A stretch of 64,000 bases of DNA, taken from Dermatophagoides farinae (taxonomy: Eukaryota; Arthropoda; Arachnida; Sarcoptiformes; Pyroglyphidae). Below are positions 40,401 to 52,654 of this stretch, one piece after another; position 1 is the first letter of the stretch, and every line of letters begins with the position of its first letter. A program made the position numbers and the translations under genes. The notes under the pieces were generated by a model. That model was not told the DNA's origin. It was given only the letters and a program-made list of their open reading frames with translations, and did not search any database. Where the stretch lies: positions 7,524,001-7,588,000 of the forward strand of contig NC_134677.1 in assembly GCF_024713945.1 (NCBI RefSeq), read 5' to 3'.

Positions 40401-42495
40401 AAAGCAAAAAAAAAAAATTCCAATTACAATGTACAATCCGACTAAAGTTTGGCCACCATCATCATCATCATCATCATCAACGCTATCACCACCGCCACCA
40501 CCAGCACCGCCAGCAGCAATAAGCGATTCTACATTTTCATATAAAAAAAAGTCAAAGTCTTCGATATTGATGGTCGTCGTCGTCGTCGTTCGTTCGTTCG
40601 AAATAAAAAAGAAAATGAAATCAATGTATATATGAACGAACGAAATGAATATTATAGAATGGAAATGGACAAAACCAAAGGTGAGAAAGAAGAAATGTGT
40701 GTGTGTGTGTATACAAGTCATCGTTTAATATTTATAATAATACCCCTCATACTCCCCCACCCAGAAAAAAACAGCATAATAGCATGATATCGAAAGCTAT
40801 GTTTCTTTCACATACATCAAGAATTCTGTTTTTGTTGTTGTTGTTGTTCAAAAGCTGAAAAAAATTTCTGTTTTTTTTTTTTGTTTTGTTTTGTTTGACG
40901 AAGTACGAGGTCCAATCATCGGACCAAATCTCCGGCAAAAACGAAACAAGAACGATAAACGAAACGAATATTTAAGCAACAACAACAACAACAACAACAA
41001 CAACCAAACTTAAATGAATGGTAAAAAAAAACTTGTTTTAGTCTTTGGCCAGATTTTGTTGTTGTTATTGTTATGATTTTTTTTCTTTGTTGTTATTTTC
41101 GATTATCATTTTTTACAATTTTGTTTTTTCTTTCTCGATTAATGGATTCTGTAGGCAAAACATTTATTTGTCATTTCAAAAAAAAAAAATTGATTTTTCC
41201 CCCAAAAAGAATGAATCATCAATTGAGAAACCGGAAAAAAGTAATTGAAAAAAATTAATTTTTTTTTTTGCTAATGTCATAAATATTTATATATTTCATT
41301 TCACAGGTTGTTTTGTTTGTTCCGTTATTATTATTAATTTACTAAAAAGTTTTTGTTTTATTGCAACTTGTTGATCACGATTGATTGATTGATTTGCGAT
41401 TGTCATTGAAAAGAATAATTACACACACACACACACCTACACTATATATACATTTTCTATGTCATCATCATCATTATCAATTGGATTGGAAAATATTTTC
41501 ATAATTAAAATGATGGATAGCTAAATGGCAAATCAAAATGATAATTTTTTTCTGATGAATCAAACAAACAAACAAAAAAAAACACGAGAGCCGATGCCGC
41601 CTAATCTATCGAACAGGATTGATTGATTGATTGATTGATTGATAGATTGAACATCGAGGTTCTTGTTGTTGTTGTAAATCAATGTTTTCGTTTTTGTGTA
41701 TTAGGCCTACGCACAACAATCATCATTTTTTTTATGGTTTTGTTTGCTCATTACTCTCTCTGTGTGTGTGTGTTGTTCAAGCTTATTTATTGATTATTGA
41801 TTGATTGTACATACACATAAACACACACACACACACATCTTGAACATTTGAACAGGTGATGTTTTATCATTTGGTTTTTTTTTTTTTCTTTGGTTCTGGT
41901 TTACATTGTATAAACACACATACACACACACAAAATTATCCAGACATACAAAAATTCTTTCAACACACACACACACACACAGAACAAGTTTTTACTTACC
42001 ATCAAAATTATAATGTTGTTTAATAAATATTGTTCGTATCTCATTAATCGATTCTTTATAAGCATTTTCGAAATTAATTCTTGGATTATTATTATGATGA
42101 TAATATATTGATGATAATGATGATGATGATGATGAAGATGCTGCGGCGGCAGCAGCAGCAGCAGATGATGATGATGATGGCTGTGAAGAACGTTGATGAT
42201 TAGAAGGATGTTGTTGATAAGTATAGGTACCAATCACAGGTGTATACATATTATTATTATTATTATTGTTACTAATACTACTACCATGAACAATATAAAA
42301 ATTATTTTGATTTTGATTAAAATCAATGGCAATTATGTATAGCATCATTATCATCATAATTATTATTGATGATAATCGATTTAAATAACAATAACGGTAT
42401 GTATGATGATTCATCGTTGTTGTCCATCGTTGTTGCCACCACCACCATGATGATATCGTCATCATCATCATCATTATTATTAACAATGGATACAT
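34301..42495 (-). CDS. GPC: Glypican (Dally/Dlp family) heparan-sulfate proteoglycan
   Basis: Six minus-strand exons, 42495-42000, 36277-35886, 35820-35503, 35375-34990, 34904-34771 and 34674-34301, give 699 residues, or 672 if the ATG at 42414 is used. The later ATG gives a better signal peptide (LSSIIIMMIMMLYIIA). Exons 2-4 match the glypican core: MFSDTYGILYDRH, YYNDGQLDLTVAMKEFFNLL, MMPFGELPQKLIVQVRRSF, CLQCHNNLNKEWNKYLNDM and HIQISDAIMNFQENG. KREKR near the end of the core resembles a furin-type cleavage site. Exon 6 has clustered Ser-Gly attachment sites in acidic sequence (SDDGSGESSGDDDGSGF) and ends in a short hydrophobic GPI-signal-like tail (ILIIISSTLLTFWLYQ). Glypicans tune Wnt, Hedgehog and BMP gradients at the cell surface. 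The N-terminal CCxxEM cluster is not found: exon 1 carries Ser/Ala/Asn runs instead. A further 5' exon is possible. Confidence 0.88.
37384..37428. repeat. Compound (CT)n(GT)n microsatellite
   Basis: A pure CT run of about 12 units passes directly into a GT run of about 10 units. Polypurine/polypyrimidine next to alternating purine/pyrimidine sequence. Confidence 0.9.
40978..41004. repeat. (AAC)n microsatellite
   Basis: About nine perfect AAC units inside the glypican intron, one of many AAC/GTT tracts in the window. Confidence 0.85.
41618..41652. repeat. (GATT)n tetranucleotide repeat
   Basis: About seven units of GATT followed by a degenerate unit (GATAGATTGA). Confidence 0.85.
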
Positions 42496-45400
42496 TTTTA
42501 TATTAATATATTAGATCAACGACAAATGATTTCAGATTCTTATCAGATTAAAAATATTGGTTATATTATCGTTGATTAAGTGTCTGCTTTCGTTGAGAAG
42601 GTGGTTTTGGTGATTGGTGGTAGAGGTGTGTGTGTGTATGGTGTGTATGGTGCGGTGTGGTATGTGGTGTGGTGAAAAGATTCATTCATAAGATTTTTTT
42701 TTCTATTCATAAACACACAAACATGTATTGTTGGTTGAGATATATATATGCTGAGAAAAGGCTATTGACATTTACATGACGAAACAAACAGAAACAGAAA
42801 CAGAAACCGACATACACATCGATGACATTATTATTTTTTTTTTGGCAGACATTTTTTTCTGGTGTAGCTTTTCTTTCGGTAACGATATTAGAATTAATGA
42901 TGATGATGATGATGTTTGATGGCCTCGTTTTTGTTCGTGCAAATTCAAAGAAAATTTAAATTTCCGAATGAAAAAAAAGTTTTCTTTTGAAATCAAACGA
43001 AATATTTAGAATGAATGGATTTTTTTTCGAAGAAAAATCTTATAAGGTCAGAGAAAAAAAAAACTCCGACAATGTTTGATCACAAAGGACAAAGAAGCAT
43101 ATGACCGTTGTTGTTGTTGTTGTTGTTGTTTATACGAAAGGTCATATGAAATGGCCAACAAATGTCAACTTCCGAATCGTTTTTTTTTGTGTATCATATG
43201 ACCGTATTTATCAGAGATACAGAGAGTAAGAGAATCAGAAAATGTAGAAAGTCAATGTGATCCAATGATGATGATGATGATGATGATGATAATGGTTTTC
43301 CATCGTAACGAAAATGAAAAAAAAAACACCATACAACCAGTAGCAGCAACAGAAACAGTTGTTGTTGTTACTAAAGTTCCAAAATACTTTTCACGTTAAA
43401 TTTTCTGAAACTGTTGTGAATTGGTCCAAAGTTTTCTTTATTTGAGTTTCATGATTTAATGGATCATCAATCTTCATGGAGAAAAGAAATGAGAAACAGA
43501 AAAAAAATAACAAACATGGATTTGGAATTTAATAATGATGGTCCCACACACACACACACACAGATATATATGGAGAGATTGCACAATAAACTATATATAT
43601 GGTTTTGGTGAATGAATGACAAGGACAAGTTGTTGTTGTTGTTGTTGTTATTGGAACGAATGATCCATAATTTCTCGAAAACTTTCTCTTTCTAAAGCTC
43701 CATTTCTGGTTGTGGATAAATATACAAAAAAAGGCACACAACTATACGATCCTTAAGAACCACATGAATTCATAGAAACCGATTCAAGACTAGTACCAGT
43801 ACCAGAAATGAATCGGTCGAGAAAAAATTTTCAAGGGCTTTTTCCAGTACACACACACACACACACACATATATAAACAAACATTTGATAAAAACTTGAA
43901 AATTCAAAGACACAAATTCTATATATTTAAAATGGTCGATCCGATAGCACCAGAATCTAGAGAAAAAACCGACCAACGAATCAATGATGATGGTTAATGG
44001 CAATCACAGAGAATGAACCAACAACTATGAATGACTATCATCGACTGACTGACTGACTAACTGACTGATCGACAAGGCATTTTTTAGCCTTAGTTTTTTT
44101 TTACCGATTTGGAGGAGAATCAAAATCCTATGTTTATGTGTGTGTGTGTGTGTGTAAGTTGGATGTGGCAAGAGGAGTAGTTGTTTCACCATACCAACGA
44201 CAACAACAACAACAACAAATCATCATTGAAAAAAAAGGAGAAAAATAAAAACCAACCAATCTACCATATGTAATAATAATATGTATTTTACATTTTTACC
44301 AAAGCAAGTTAAGTGTGTGTGTGTTGTATATCAAGGCTCACACTATACACACAAATTGTGATATTGATATATCGAGAAATGAAAGCCGGCTTTGACTTGA
44401 AAGTTTTTTTTTATTACGGATTGAAGAAACTAAGGTAGAAACACGGTGGTGGTGGTGGTGGTTACAGTGGTTCTCTACCGATTGATTTACCGGAATGAAA
44501 ATGAATTGAATTGGAAAAATGAAACAAATTTTTTTTTTCATTGGGTTTCACAAAATGTTTCATGATCATTTTTTTTTTGTTTTCTTAAAAGTCGCGCGCC
44601 TCGTCATTTTGATTCAATTCATGATATTCACTAATAACCACCACCACCACCACCACTGTATGTTTGAATATAGTCGTCGTCGTCGTTTTTCATTCTTTTT
44701 TGTTTTGTTTTGTTTTGTTTGAATAAAATAGAGCCGCGATCATCAGTTATTGATTACACACACACACACACACACTCTCCAGGTGACAACACCTGAATTT
44801 AAATAAATATGACCCTTTCGTTTATCGTTAAATATCATCATCATCATCATCGTTTGAATCGCAACAATCTTTATGATATTGTCAAATTTGACATTTTTTT
44901 TTCTCAACAATAAAAACGAAGAAAAGAAAAAGAAACCGTTTGTCGAGAAGAGTGGTGAATATATATCTTTATTATTATTATCACCCGATGGAATGGAATG
45001 GAATGAATGAATGGTAGAAAAGAAATAAAAAGAACCAAAAACTCAAACTCACTTGATTGAATTGTAAAATATTTTCAAGTTTTTTTTTTGGCTTTTACTT
45101 AATTCTTTATCATTCATGACCTTTTTTTTCTTCGTTACAAATTGGCCATATATAAGATAAAAGATCTGATTGCTCGGTAGGTCGGTAGTACCAATATTTG
45201 TCCAGTTCTCAAAAGATTAAAATCTTTTTTAAAAATTGATCATCAATAATAAAAATTGTCTAAAAAAAAATTACCTGTGTAACTATGAGTTGAGTTGTTT
45301 TTTATTTGAAATTTGTAGGTCATTTTTTTTCTTTTTCTTCTTGGCGAAAAAAAACAAACTTTATTGAATTCTGTATGCCATACACACACACACACCACTT

Positions 45401-45797
45401 GTGTTCAAGAAAAAAGATGTTCAAATATGATAATTATCGTTCGTTGTTTGACCAGTTGTAAAGCTAATAAAGGGTTTTGTTGTTGTCGAACAGGATATAT
45501 TTCGTATCCCGTAAATTGAATTTGGATTTTTATTTTCTCACCGAAAAAAAAATTCGGAAACAAGTTATGTTGATGAGTGAATCAGAAAAAAAGGGTCGAA
45601 ATATTGGTTATTTTCTCAAAGTTTTCAACCTTCCTGGTCGTTCGTATGTCTTTCTCTCTTTAATTCGATCGTTGATCTTGAATGTGTATGTGTGTGTGTC
45701 TCTCTCTTTTCATGTTTTTTTCATCATCATCATCATCATTTTAAATATAAACTTCCATGGTCAATTCGTAGAAGAAGAAGAAGAATATGAAGAAACG
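42496..45797. other. Divergent spacer between glypican and the Spätzle-like gene
   Basis: About 3.3 kb without a supported coding region. It is a mosaic of CA/GT runs (43547-43562, 43848-43870, 44132-44154, 44755-44777), GTT runs (43106-43131, 43630-43650), GGT/CCA runs (44444-44462, 44638-44656) and GACT repeats (44043-44075). Between 43098 and 43203 the word CATATGACC occurs twice with one inverted copy. Part of it presumably contains promoters and untranslated exons of the two flanking genes. Confidence 0.5.
44043..44075. repeat. (GACT)n tetranucleotide repeat
   Basis: Several GACT units with one variant unit, next to a GATCGAC end. Simple repeat. Confidence 0.75.
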
Positions 45798-47021
45798 ATG
45801 TCATGTTATATCATGTCAATGTTGTTGCTATTGATGATAATGGTGGACAACAAATCATATCATTCGTATCCATATGATTTTTTGGTTTGCTGCAATATGA
45901 CGATGATAATTCGTGATTCAACATTAATCATATGGTGGTTAGCAACAATATTTTGGATAATCATCGAAATTCGTAGCCAATCATGTGGTCCACGTATTAG
46001 TCCAAGATTATTAAAAGAAAATGTGATACCTTGTGATATAAATACAAATGGTTATTGTACAGAACCTGGTCAAGCATATCCATGGAGTTCAATGAGACGT
46101 TTTATATTTGAAAATCAAGGTTTTGTTAAAAAAATGTATGGTGAACAGCGGCAAAGTCAAATAATTCATGATGAACTTGAAAGATTAAATAATCTTTATC
46201 AAGATTCATCGTCGCGATTATCATCAGCATCTAGACGTCATAGTAAACAACGACAAAATTTTGGTAAATTAAATTCCAATCACAATGTTGATGATGATTC
46301 GAACAAAACCGGTGATGATCGTTTTCAATCGAAACATAGTCAAGCAACAACAACAACAACAACAATAATGATGACGGCAACCACCGATCATTATGAACAA
46401 GATTTAATTATTAATGAGAATCAATCAATAACTGATAATCCGATCATAAATGAATCACGTTCATTATCATCATCCAACGAATCTACGAATATTTTGGTGG
46501 ACAATAAAAATATTGATGATGATGATAATAATAATAATAATAACATCGTTATTGATGATAATGTGACCGATGTTGAAGATGAAAATTACGATGATGATGA
46601 TTATGGTGGTGGTGGTGGTGGTATGACGACCACAACTACGACAACGACAACGATGACAACGGTCAAAGGTTATAATGCATGTCCAATTACTCAAGAAGTG
46701 GTTGCACCATACTGGGCAAATAATACCCGTGGTGAAACATTAGCATTATTAAATGTTTATCCATTCGAACAATATATTCATTGGGAAAAATGTACGAATG
46801 AATATGAACAAATGTTCTGTAGAGATGGTTGCCGCTGTGAACAACAATATCGGCTACATCGTCTATTAGCATTTGATCCTAAAAATGAATGTCGTGGTAT
46901 TTTCGCAGATTGGTTTCGTTTTCCTGGCTGTTGTGTTTGTATCTGTTATGATTATTATCATGACAATGATCAACAAAATCAACAACATGAACGGATTAAT
47001 AATCGAAAAGCTCGTCTTTGA
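45798..47021 (+). CDS. Spätzle-family cystine-knot ligand (Spz3/Spz4-like)
   Basis: From the ATG at 45798 the frame gives about 407 residues. A hydrophobic signal-peptide-like stretch ([16 protein letters not shown]) follows an internal ATG at 45897, which may be the true start, and ends just before [11 protein letters not shown]. The prodomain-like region has [15 protein letters not shown] and [20 protein letters not shown], then a long Ser, Asn, Asp and Thr-rich segment. The C-terminal knot is highly conserved: [54 protein letters not shown] and [16 protein letters not shown]. Spätzle ligands bind Toll-type receptors in patterning, immunity or neurotrophic signalling. The N-terminal motifs recall Spz3/Spz4, but which paralogue this is would need a tree. 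The open frame continues upstream to 45477 without conserved content, so a 5' exon and the start remain uncertain. Confidence 0.85.
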   Translation: MSCYIMSMLLLLMIMVDNKSYHSYPYDFLVCCNMTMIIRDSTLIIWWLATIFWIIIEIRSQSCGPRISPRLLKENVIPCDINTNGYCTEPGQAYPWSSMRRFIFENQGFVKKMYGEQRQSQIIHDELERLNNLYQDSSSRLSSASRRHSKQRQNFGKLNSNHNVDDDSNKTGDDRFQSKHSQATTTTTTIMMTATTDHYEQDLIINENQSITDNPIINESRSLSSSNESTNILVDNKNIDDDDNNNNNNIVIDDNVTDVEDENYDDDDYGGGGGGMTTTTTTTTTMTTVKGYNACPITQEVVAPYWANNTRGETLALLNVYPFEQYIHWEKCTNEYEQMFCRDGCRCEQQYRLHRLLAFDPKNECRGIFADWFRFPGCCVCICYDYYHDNDQQNQQHERINNRKARL

Positions 47022-47517
47022 AACCGATTCGAAAATTCATATTCAATCACTAGCACTGTATTATATATCAATGAAATTTACCATTTTTTTGATGAAATCG
47101 AAAATCAAATCCAAAAAAGCACTGTAAATATCAATAATCAATAATTTTTGAGAATAAAAATTGAATTGAATTGAATAAAATTTTAAAAATCAAAATAAAA
47201 AAAAATTCTTAATTACAATCATAGACAATAGATGGTGACATGGTCGTTTCTTAAATTTCACGTGTTTCGCCACTATAAACGCTGAAGCAACTTCCACAAG
47301 TCAAGACATATGTGACTCGCAGTGTGTGTATGTGTTTAATAAAAAAAAAATGTTCGGATTTCATACATGCACGAGTTGAAAAGAAATCATCATCATCATC
47401 ATTTCAGCAGCCATCGTAATCGACATCATTTAATATATCTTTTACAATAAATTAATTTAAAAAAAAAATTCAACTTTTTCATCTAAAGATATCCACAGAA
47501 AGAAAAACAAAAATAAA
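47022..47517. promoter_or_regulatory. Spacer between the Spätzle-like gene and IPO5
   Basis: About 500 bases. It includes ATAGATGGTG (47228-47237, one mismatch to the recurring ATAGATGGCG) and TTCACGTGTTTCG near 47257-47269. Probably the Spätzle-like 3' end followed by the IPO5 promoter. No gene seen. Confidence 0.4.
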
Positions 47518-50500
47518 ATGGATGAACTAAGTGAATTTAATCAATTATTGAACAATCTTCTCAGTACGGAAACTGAATTTCGGCAAAAAGCCGAAGTAAG
47601 TTGTTTATTTGGGTTTGTTTTTTTTTGAGATAAATTCGATTAATTTTTATCATCAATTTTAGAAAATTTACAATGCGATTCCATTGAATAATAAAATTCG
47701 TCTATTGTTCATGGCCATATCGGATGATACAAAATCTGAAGAGGTAAAAAAAATAATGTCATTTTAAACCATATATAATATATAATATTCATCGACAATA
47801 ATTTCTTTCTATAGACCAGACATTTGGCAGCCATTTTAATGCGTCGAATTCTATTCAAATCAACAATGGAAGAATTATCGAAAGAAATGGATGAAAATTA
47901 TTTTACACAATTGAAAAATTCCATCCTTGCACTCGTGCAAAAAGATACGATTCCTATGGTGTTGAGGAAAAAAATTTGTGACATCATTTCGGAATTGGTT
48001 ACGAAATTTATCGATGATGATGGTAATAATCGTTGGCCAGAATTGTTGAATTTTATGTTTACTGCAGCCAATTCAACGAATCTTGAGCTAAAAGAATGTT
48101 CATTAATCATTTTAAAGTAAGTTTGTTTTTTTTCCTCATTCACTGTTTTTATCATCATTTTTTTTCCTTGACAGCACTTATCCGAATATTTTCGGTAAAG
48201 AACAGAATAAATATCTGGATTTCATTAAAAAAATGTTGCTAAAATGTTTGGTAGAAGAATCGAATGAACAGGTAAAATTGGCCGCATTAAAAGCAACCAT
48301 TTCGTTCATATTGGACAATAGTGAAGATAAAACAATCATCAAAATTATGAGCGACACAATTCTACCAATGTTGCAGATAACGAATACAGTAATTGAAAAT
48401 GATGATAATCAACCATTACTTTCATTGATTGAATTGGCCGAAAAATGTCCACAAATATTACGTCCGAATTTTAATCTTTTAATGCAAATTTGTATGAAAA
48501 TTATAACCAACAAAGATTGTTCGGAAAGTTTACGACATTCAGCCATTGAATTAGTGGTTAGTTTTGCTGAAAACGCGGCTGGAACTTTCAGAAAACGTGG
48601 TTCATCATATCTAATTCCATTGGGTATGTTTTTTTCTGTTGATTTTGAAAATTTTTACGAATGAATTCAATATGTATTTTTCTTTGCAATCAAGTATCAC
48701 AATTTCTCATGATGATGACCGATCTTGAATATGATGATGGATGGTCACAACGTGAAGATAATGATGAGGATGAAGAAGATTCAAATAGTGATCATATTAT
48801 TGGAGAAACGGCATTGGATCGATTAGCCTGTGCACTTGGCGGTAAAATTGTTTTTCCATTGGCCATCAATATTATATCTCAAATGTTACAGAATGTTGAT
48901 TGGAAACAACGTTATGCAGCATTGATGGCCATTTCGGCATTAGGTGAAGGATGTAATAAACAAATGTTACCAATGTTGGATCAAATTATCACTGCTATTC
49001 TACCATTTATTGGCGATGCACATCCACGTGTACGATATGCTGTCTGTATTGCTATGGGTCAAATGGCTTCGGATTTTGCGCCAGTTTTTCAACAACAATT
49101 TCATGATAAATTCATTCCCAATCTATTACTTTTATTGGATGATAATCAAAATCCAAAAGTACAATCAAATGCTGCAGCTGCATTTGTGAATTTTTTCGAA
49201 GAAGCTAAACAAAAAATTATTCTCCCATATTTGAATGCTATTGTTGATAAATTTGAACAGGTTCTAAAGCTTAAAATTGACGAGGTATGTACCAAATCCG
49301 AATTTTTATATTTTCTAATAAATAATAATTTCTTTAATCTTAGCTAATGAAAAATGGAAACAAAAAACTTGTTTTGGAACAAATTGTGATATCGATTGCA
49401 TCGTTGGCTGATTTAACTCAAGAATTATTCATCAATTATTATGATAGATTTATGCCTTACCTTAAATTTATCATTGAAAATGCTAATCATAAAGATCTTC
49501 GTCTACTACGTGGTAAAGCTATCGAATGTGCCAGTTTGATCGGATTGGCAGTGGGAAGTGAAAAGGTATTTGTTTGATTCTTTTTTCTTATGATTCAATA
49601 ATAATTCCATGTCTGTCTAGTTCTGCAATGATGCCTCTCAAATCATGAATCTATTACTCAGGACACAAACTGGTGAAGTTATTCTTGAAGATGATGATCC
49701 ACAAGTAGGTTTCTGAATGAATTGTAAATTGATACATCATCAATGTTAATAAAATGATTCATTATCAATATAGTTATCTTATATGATTACATCTTGGGTG
49801 AGAATATGTAAGCTTTTGGGTCCAAAATTTGAACCCTATTTACCAATGGTAATGCCACAAGTGTTGAAAACGGCATCAATGAAGATTGAAATGGCATTTA
49901 TTGAAGGTGATGTGGATTCATCTTGTGAAAATAATAGTGATTGGAAATTTTTCAATATCAACGATCAGGTACAGATGACAATGTACATTTAACAATTACT
50001 ATTTTTACAATTCTTTAATTTTAATTAGCAAAATTTCGGCATCAAAGTATCATGTTTGGATGATAAAGCGACCGCTTGTGAAATGCTTGTCTGTTATGCA
50101 CGTGAATTGAAACATGGTTTTGTTAATTATCTGGAAGAAACAGTCAAAATACTTGTACCATTACTCCGTTATTACCTTCATGATGGTGTACGAACAGCTG
50201 CTGCACAAAGTTTACCATACCTTTTGGATTGTGCGAAAATTCGTGGTGATAATTATGTTTATGAATTATGGAATTATATACTACCACATTTATTGTATGT
50301 GCTGGATCAGGAAAGTGAAAATGATGTTCTCATTGAATTACTTGTATCGTTGGCTGATTGTATAACAACATTAGGCATGAATGCTTTTAATGAACAACAA
50401 ATGGAAGAAATGATTAAAAAATTGGATTTTCATTTTAATGAACATTTTGAACGTTCAAAAGAACGGCAAGAAAAACGACATGATGAAGATTATGATGATG

Positions 50501-51548
50501 GCGTAGAAGAAATTCTTAATGATGAAGATGATGATGATATTTATATATTAACAAAATTGGTGGATGTTTTGCATTCATTGTTTGTTTCGTATAATGAAAA
50601 ATTTTTACCATATTTCAATCATTTATTCAAACATATTATCAATCTGGCTGTAAGTATTATTTATTACAGTAATTTTATTTTTTCCAAATTGATCTCTAAA
50701 ATAATTTCATTTATTTCAATCTGAATCTGAATGAAGAAACCGGAAGCACCTGTAAGCCATCAACAATGGGCCATTTGTGTTATTGATGATCTAATTGAAT
50801 TCACTGGTGTTAAATCGATTGATTATAAAGATTTTTATCTACCATTATTGATGAATAATCTAAAAAATCCACATAGTGAGCTAAGACAAGCGGCTGTCTA
50901 TGGTATCGGTGTTTTAGCCAAACATGGTGGTAAAACTTTTGAACAATTTCTTGCCGATTGTATACCTACATTGGTTGCCATAATTCAAGATTCAAATAGT
51001 CGTAATGCAGAAAATATTTTTGCAACTGAGAATGCCATTTCGGCTGTAACAAAGATAATTGAATTTAATGGTGGAATGGTATGTTTATTTTTGTTAAATT
51101 GTTTGTTTGTGAATTCAATGGAAATTGATCACATCTTTTCCATATAGGCCGGTATCGATTCATTACTACCATGTTGGCTTAGCTGGCTTCCAATCTGGGA
51201 AGATGAAGAAGAAGTTATCTATGTTTATAGTTTTCTATATCAATTATTAGAAAGAAATCATCCACAAATTCTTGGTACTGATAATTGTAATGTACCTCGT
51301 ATTGAATCGATCATATTGGAAGTGTTTGCACGTAATGTAATTGAACATACTAGTGAACTTGGACAAAAACTTATTTCATATATTAAATTTGTAAATGTAA
51401 GTTTGTAATAATAATGATGATGATGATGAAAAATCAAAAATCTATATTGATTGTTTTTCTTTTTCCACATATATAGCTTGACAAATCGATAACGAGTACA
51501 TTTTCATCAGAACAGCAACAAGTTTTGGAACAAATTGCCAATTTATAA
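47518..51548 (+). CDS. IPO5: Importin-5 (karyopherin beta-3)
   Basis: Twelve exons, 47518-47595, 47663-47743, 47815-48116, 48175-48623, 48695-49284, 49344-49565, 49621-49704, 49774-49968, 50029-50649, 50737-51078, 51148-51396 and 51477-51548, give 1094 residues, against 1097 in human. HEAT repeats run throughout. Diagnostic stretches are [20 protein letters not shown]-like [28 protein letters not shown]-like [85 protein letters not shown] and the acidic [19 protein letters not shown] preceding [10 protein letters not shown]. Importin-5 carries ribosomal proteins, histones and other cargo into the nucleus and releases them on RanGTP binding. Exon lengths preserve frame throughout and introns are 52-86 bases. 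Confidence 0.96.
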
Positions 51549-52029
51549 GAAAACAAAAACAAACAAATATGCTAGGATATATAGGAGCATATAGCAGAAA
51601 AAAAATTATTTTGGTTTTTAATTTGGTAACCACATTTAATTATTAATTAATAATTATCAACAAAAAAGAAATATTTTGAACGAAATGATTTATTTTTTTG
51701 TGTGTGTGTGTATGTGTGCTGATTCAAATAATAAAATAATTTGTATTTGAAAATAATTTTCATTTTTTCATTTAATTTACATATTTATTTATGAATATAC
51801 GATATTATTGAAGTTTTTATAAAGAGATTATTTTATATTTTAAAAAAATCCTAATCGCCTAAGCATATATGTCCTTTATGGATGTCACATAATAATAGTA
51901 ATATAACAGTAATATACTGTATTAACACGTGTAATTACACGTGGTTATGCTGGTTAATCGAAAAGGCATGGAAGAAGCTAGATATGATATTTTCCTACCT
52001 GTAATTAAAGATTTAAAATTGTTGCTATG
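51549..52029. other. Spacer after IPO5 with an E-box palindrome
   Basis: AT-rich 3' flank of IPO5 with an AATAAAATAATTT near 51729. Around 51890-51960 there is a cluster of symmetric words, including the perfect palindrome at 51926-51943. Beyond it begins the orphan-family region. Confidence 0.45.
51926..51943. promoter_or_regulatory. 18-base palindrome CACGTG-TAATTA-CACGTG
   Basis: CACGTGTAATTACACGTG equals its own reverse complement. It has two E-boxes flanking a TAATTA homeodomain-type core. It lies about 100 bases before the first orphan-family copy. It could be a regulatory site or part of the end structure of a mobile element. Confidence 0.5.
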
Positions 52030-52069
52030 TCTGAAGGAATCGCAATAAATTCAACTTCAATTCAAAATT

Positions 52070-52620
52070 TTGAAAATTTCAACCGATTCGGTTGAAAAAG
52101 TCGTTAAAACGAAATTTTTCAAGAACGATAGAGTCAAGATCTGTGGTTACAGCGATTCCGCCAAATTGAAAGGAAAAAACTTCAAGCCCAAAGGAACCAC
52201 TGCATCGGTAATATTTTATTTTTTTCCATATATTCAACACATTAGTTTTTTTCATTTACAGAAATTTGCATTTTTCATCCGTTTGGAAGAAATTATCACT
52301 CAAATTTGAAGTGATTTCCAAACTCACAAAACGACCTTTGCGCTAAATCAAGATGAAATCTTGAAATTAAAACAATGAGCAAAGAACATTGTTAACATTT
52401 ATGCTACAATCCCAAGCTGCAAATTAACGCCTAAATTCCACAAAATTTTACATTATTGGGAAAATGCATTGGAATTTGGTCCGATTTACAGACATTCATC
52501 ATATAAATATGAAAGATTTCACCAATTGAACAAACGTTCAATTTCGACATCGAAGAATATGAAAAACCCATCATATTCAATGGTGAATTTCATTCAAAAA
52601 AAAAATTGCTCTTACACTCA
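52070..52620 (+). pseudogene. Orphan-family copy A, degraded
   Basis: Spliced reading across an intron at about 52209-52260 gives LKGKNFKPKGTTAS joined to KFAFFIRLEEII, then later LTPKFHKILHYWENALEFGP, RHSSYKYERFHQLNKRS and SKNMKNPSYSM. The pattern (K-x-H-x-L-x-H-Y, FGP, a Y/R-x-E-x-x-H pair, KN) resembles the C-terminal part of a large uncharacterised protein family found in many copies in invertebrate genomes, possibly derived from a DNA transposon. The reading frame is broken more than once, so this copy looks dead. Codon choice is less AT-biased than that of neighbouring genes. The family link is from memory and the transposon origin is an inference. Confidence 0.45.
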
Positions 52621-52654
52621 CGAAAGAAAATTTTTTTGAACAAAATTTCTATGA

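Larger units (their letters stand above)
36278..41999. other. Glypican first intron, 5.7 kb, microsatellite-rich
   Basis: One intron spans this whole stretch, far longer than any other in the window. I see no exon, RNA gene or mobile element in it. It contains a compound CT/GT tract (about 37384-37428), T homopolymers of 16 or more (36388-36405, 36952-36967), CAT/GAT runs, an AAC run (about 40978-41004) and a GATT run (about 41618-41652). Long first introns in developmental genes often hold enhancers, but nothing specific can be read here. Confidence 0.6.

Noticed and set aside
36417-41976. Small open frames in the glypican first intron, such as those at 37961-38474 and 40398-40938
   Set aside because: They consist of microsatellite translations (VCVCV, HHHH, FFFF) with no family match and no conserved splice links.
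52029-52210. The ATG near 52029 as the start of a gene covering both orphan-family copies
   Set aside because: Its frame closes after about 22 codons and does not lead into the conserved exons.
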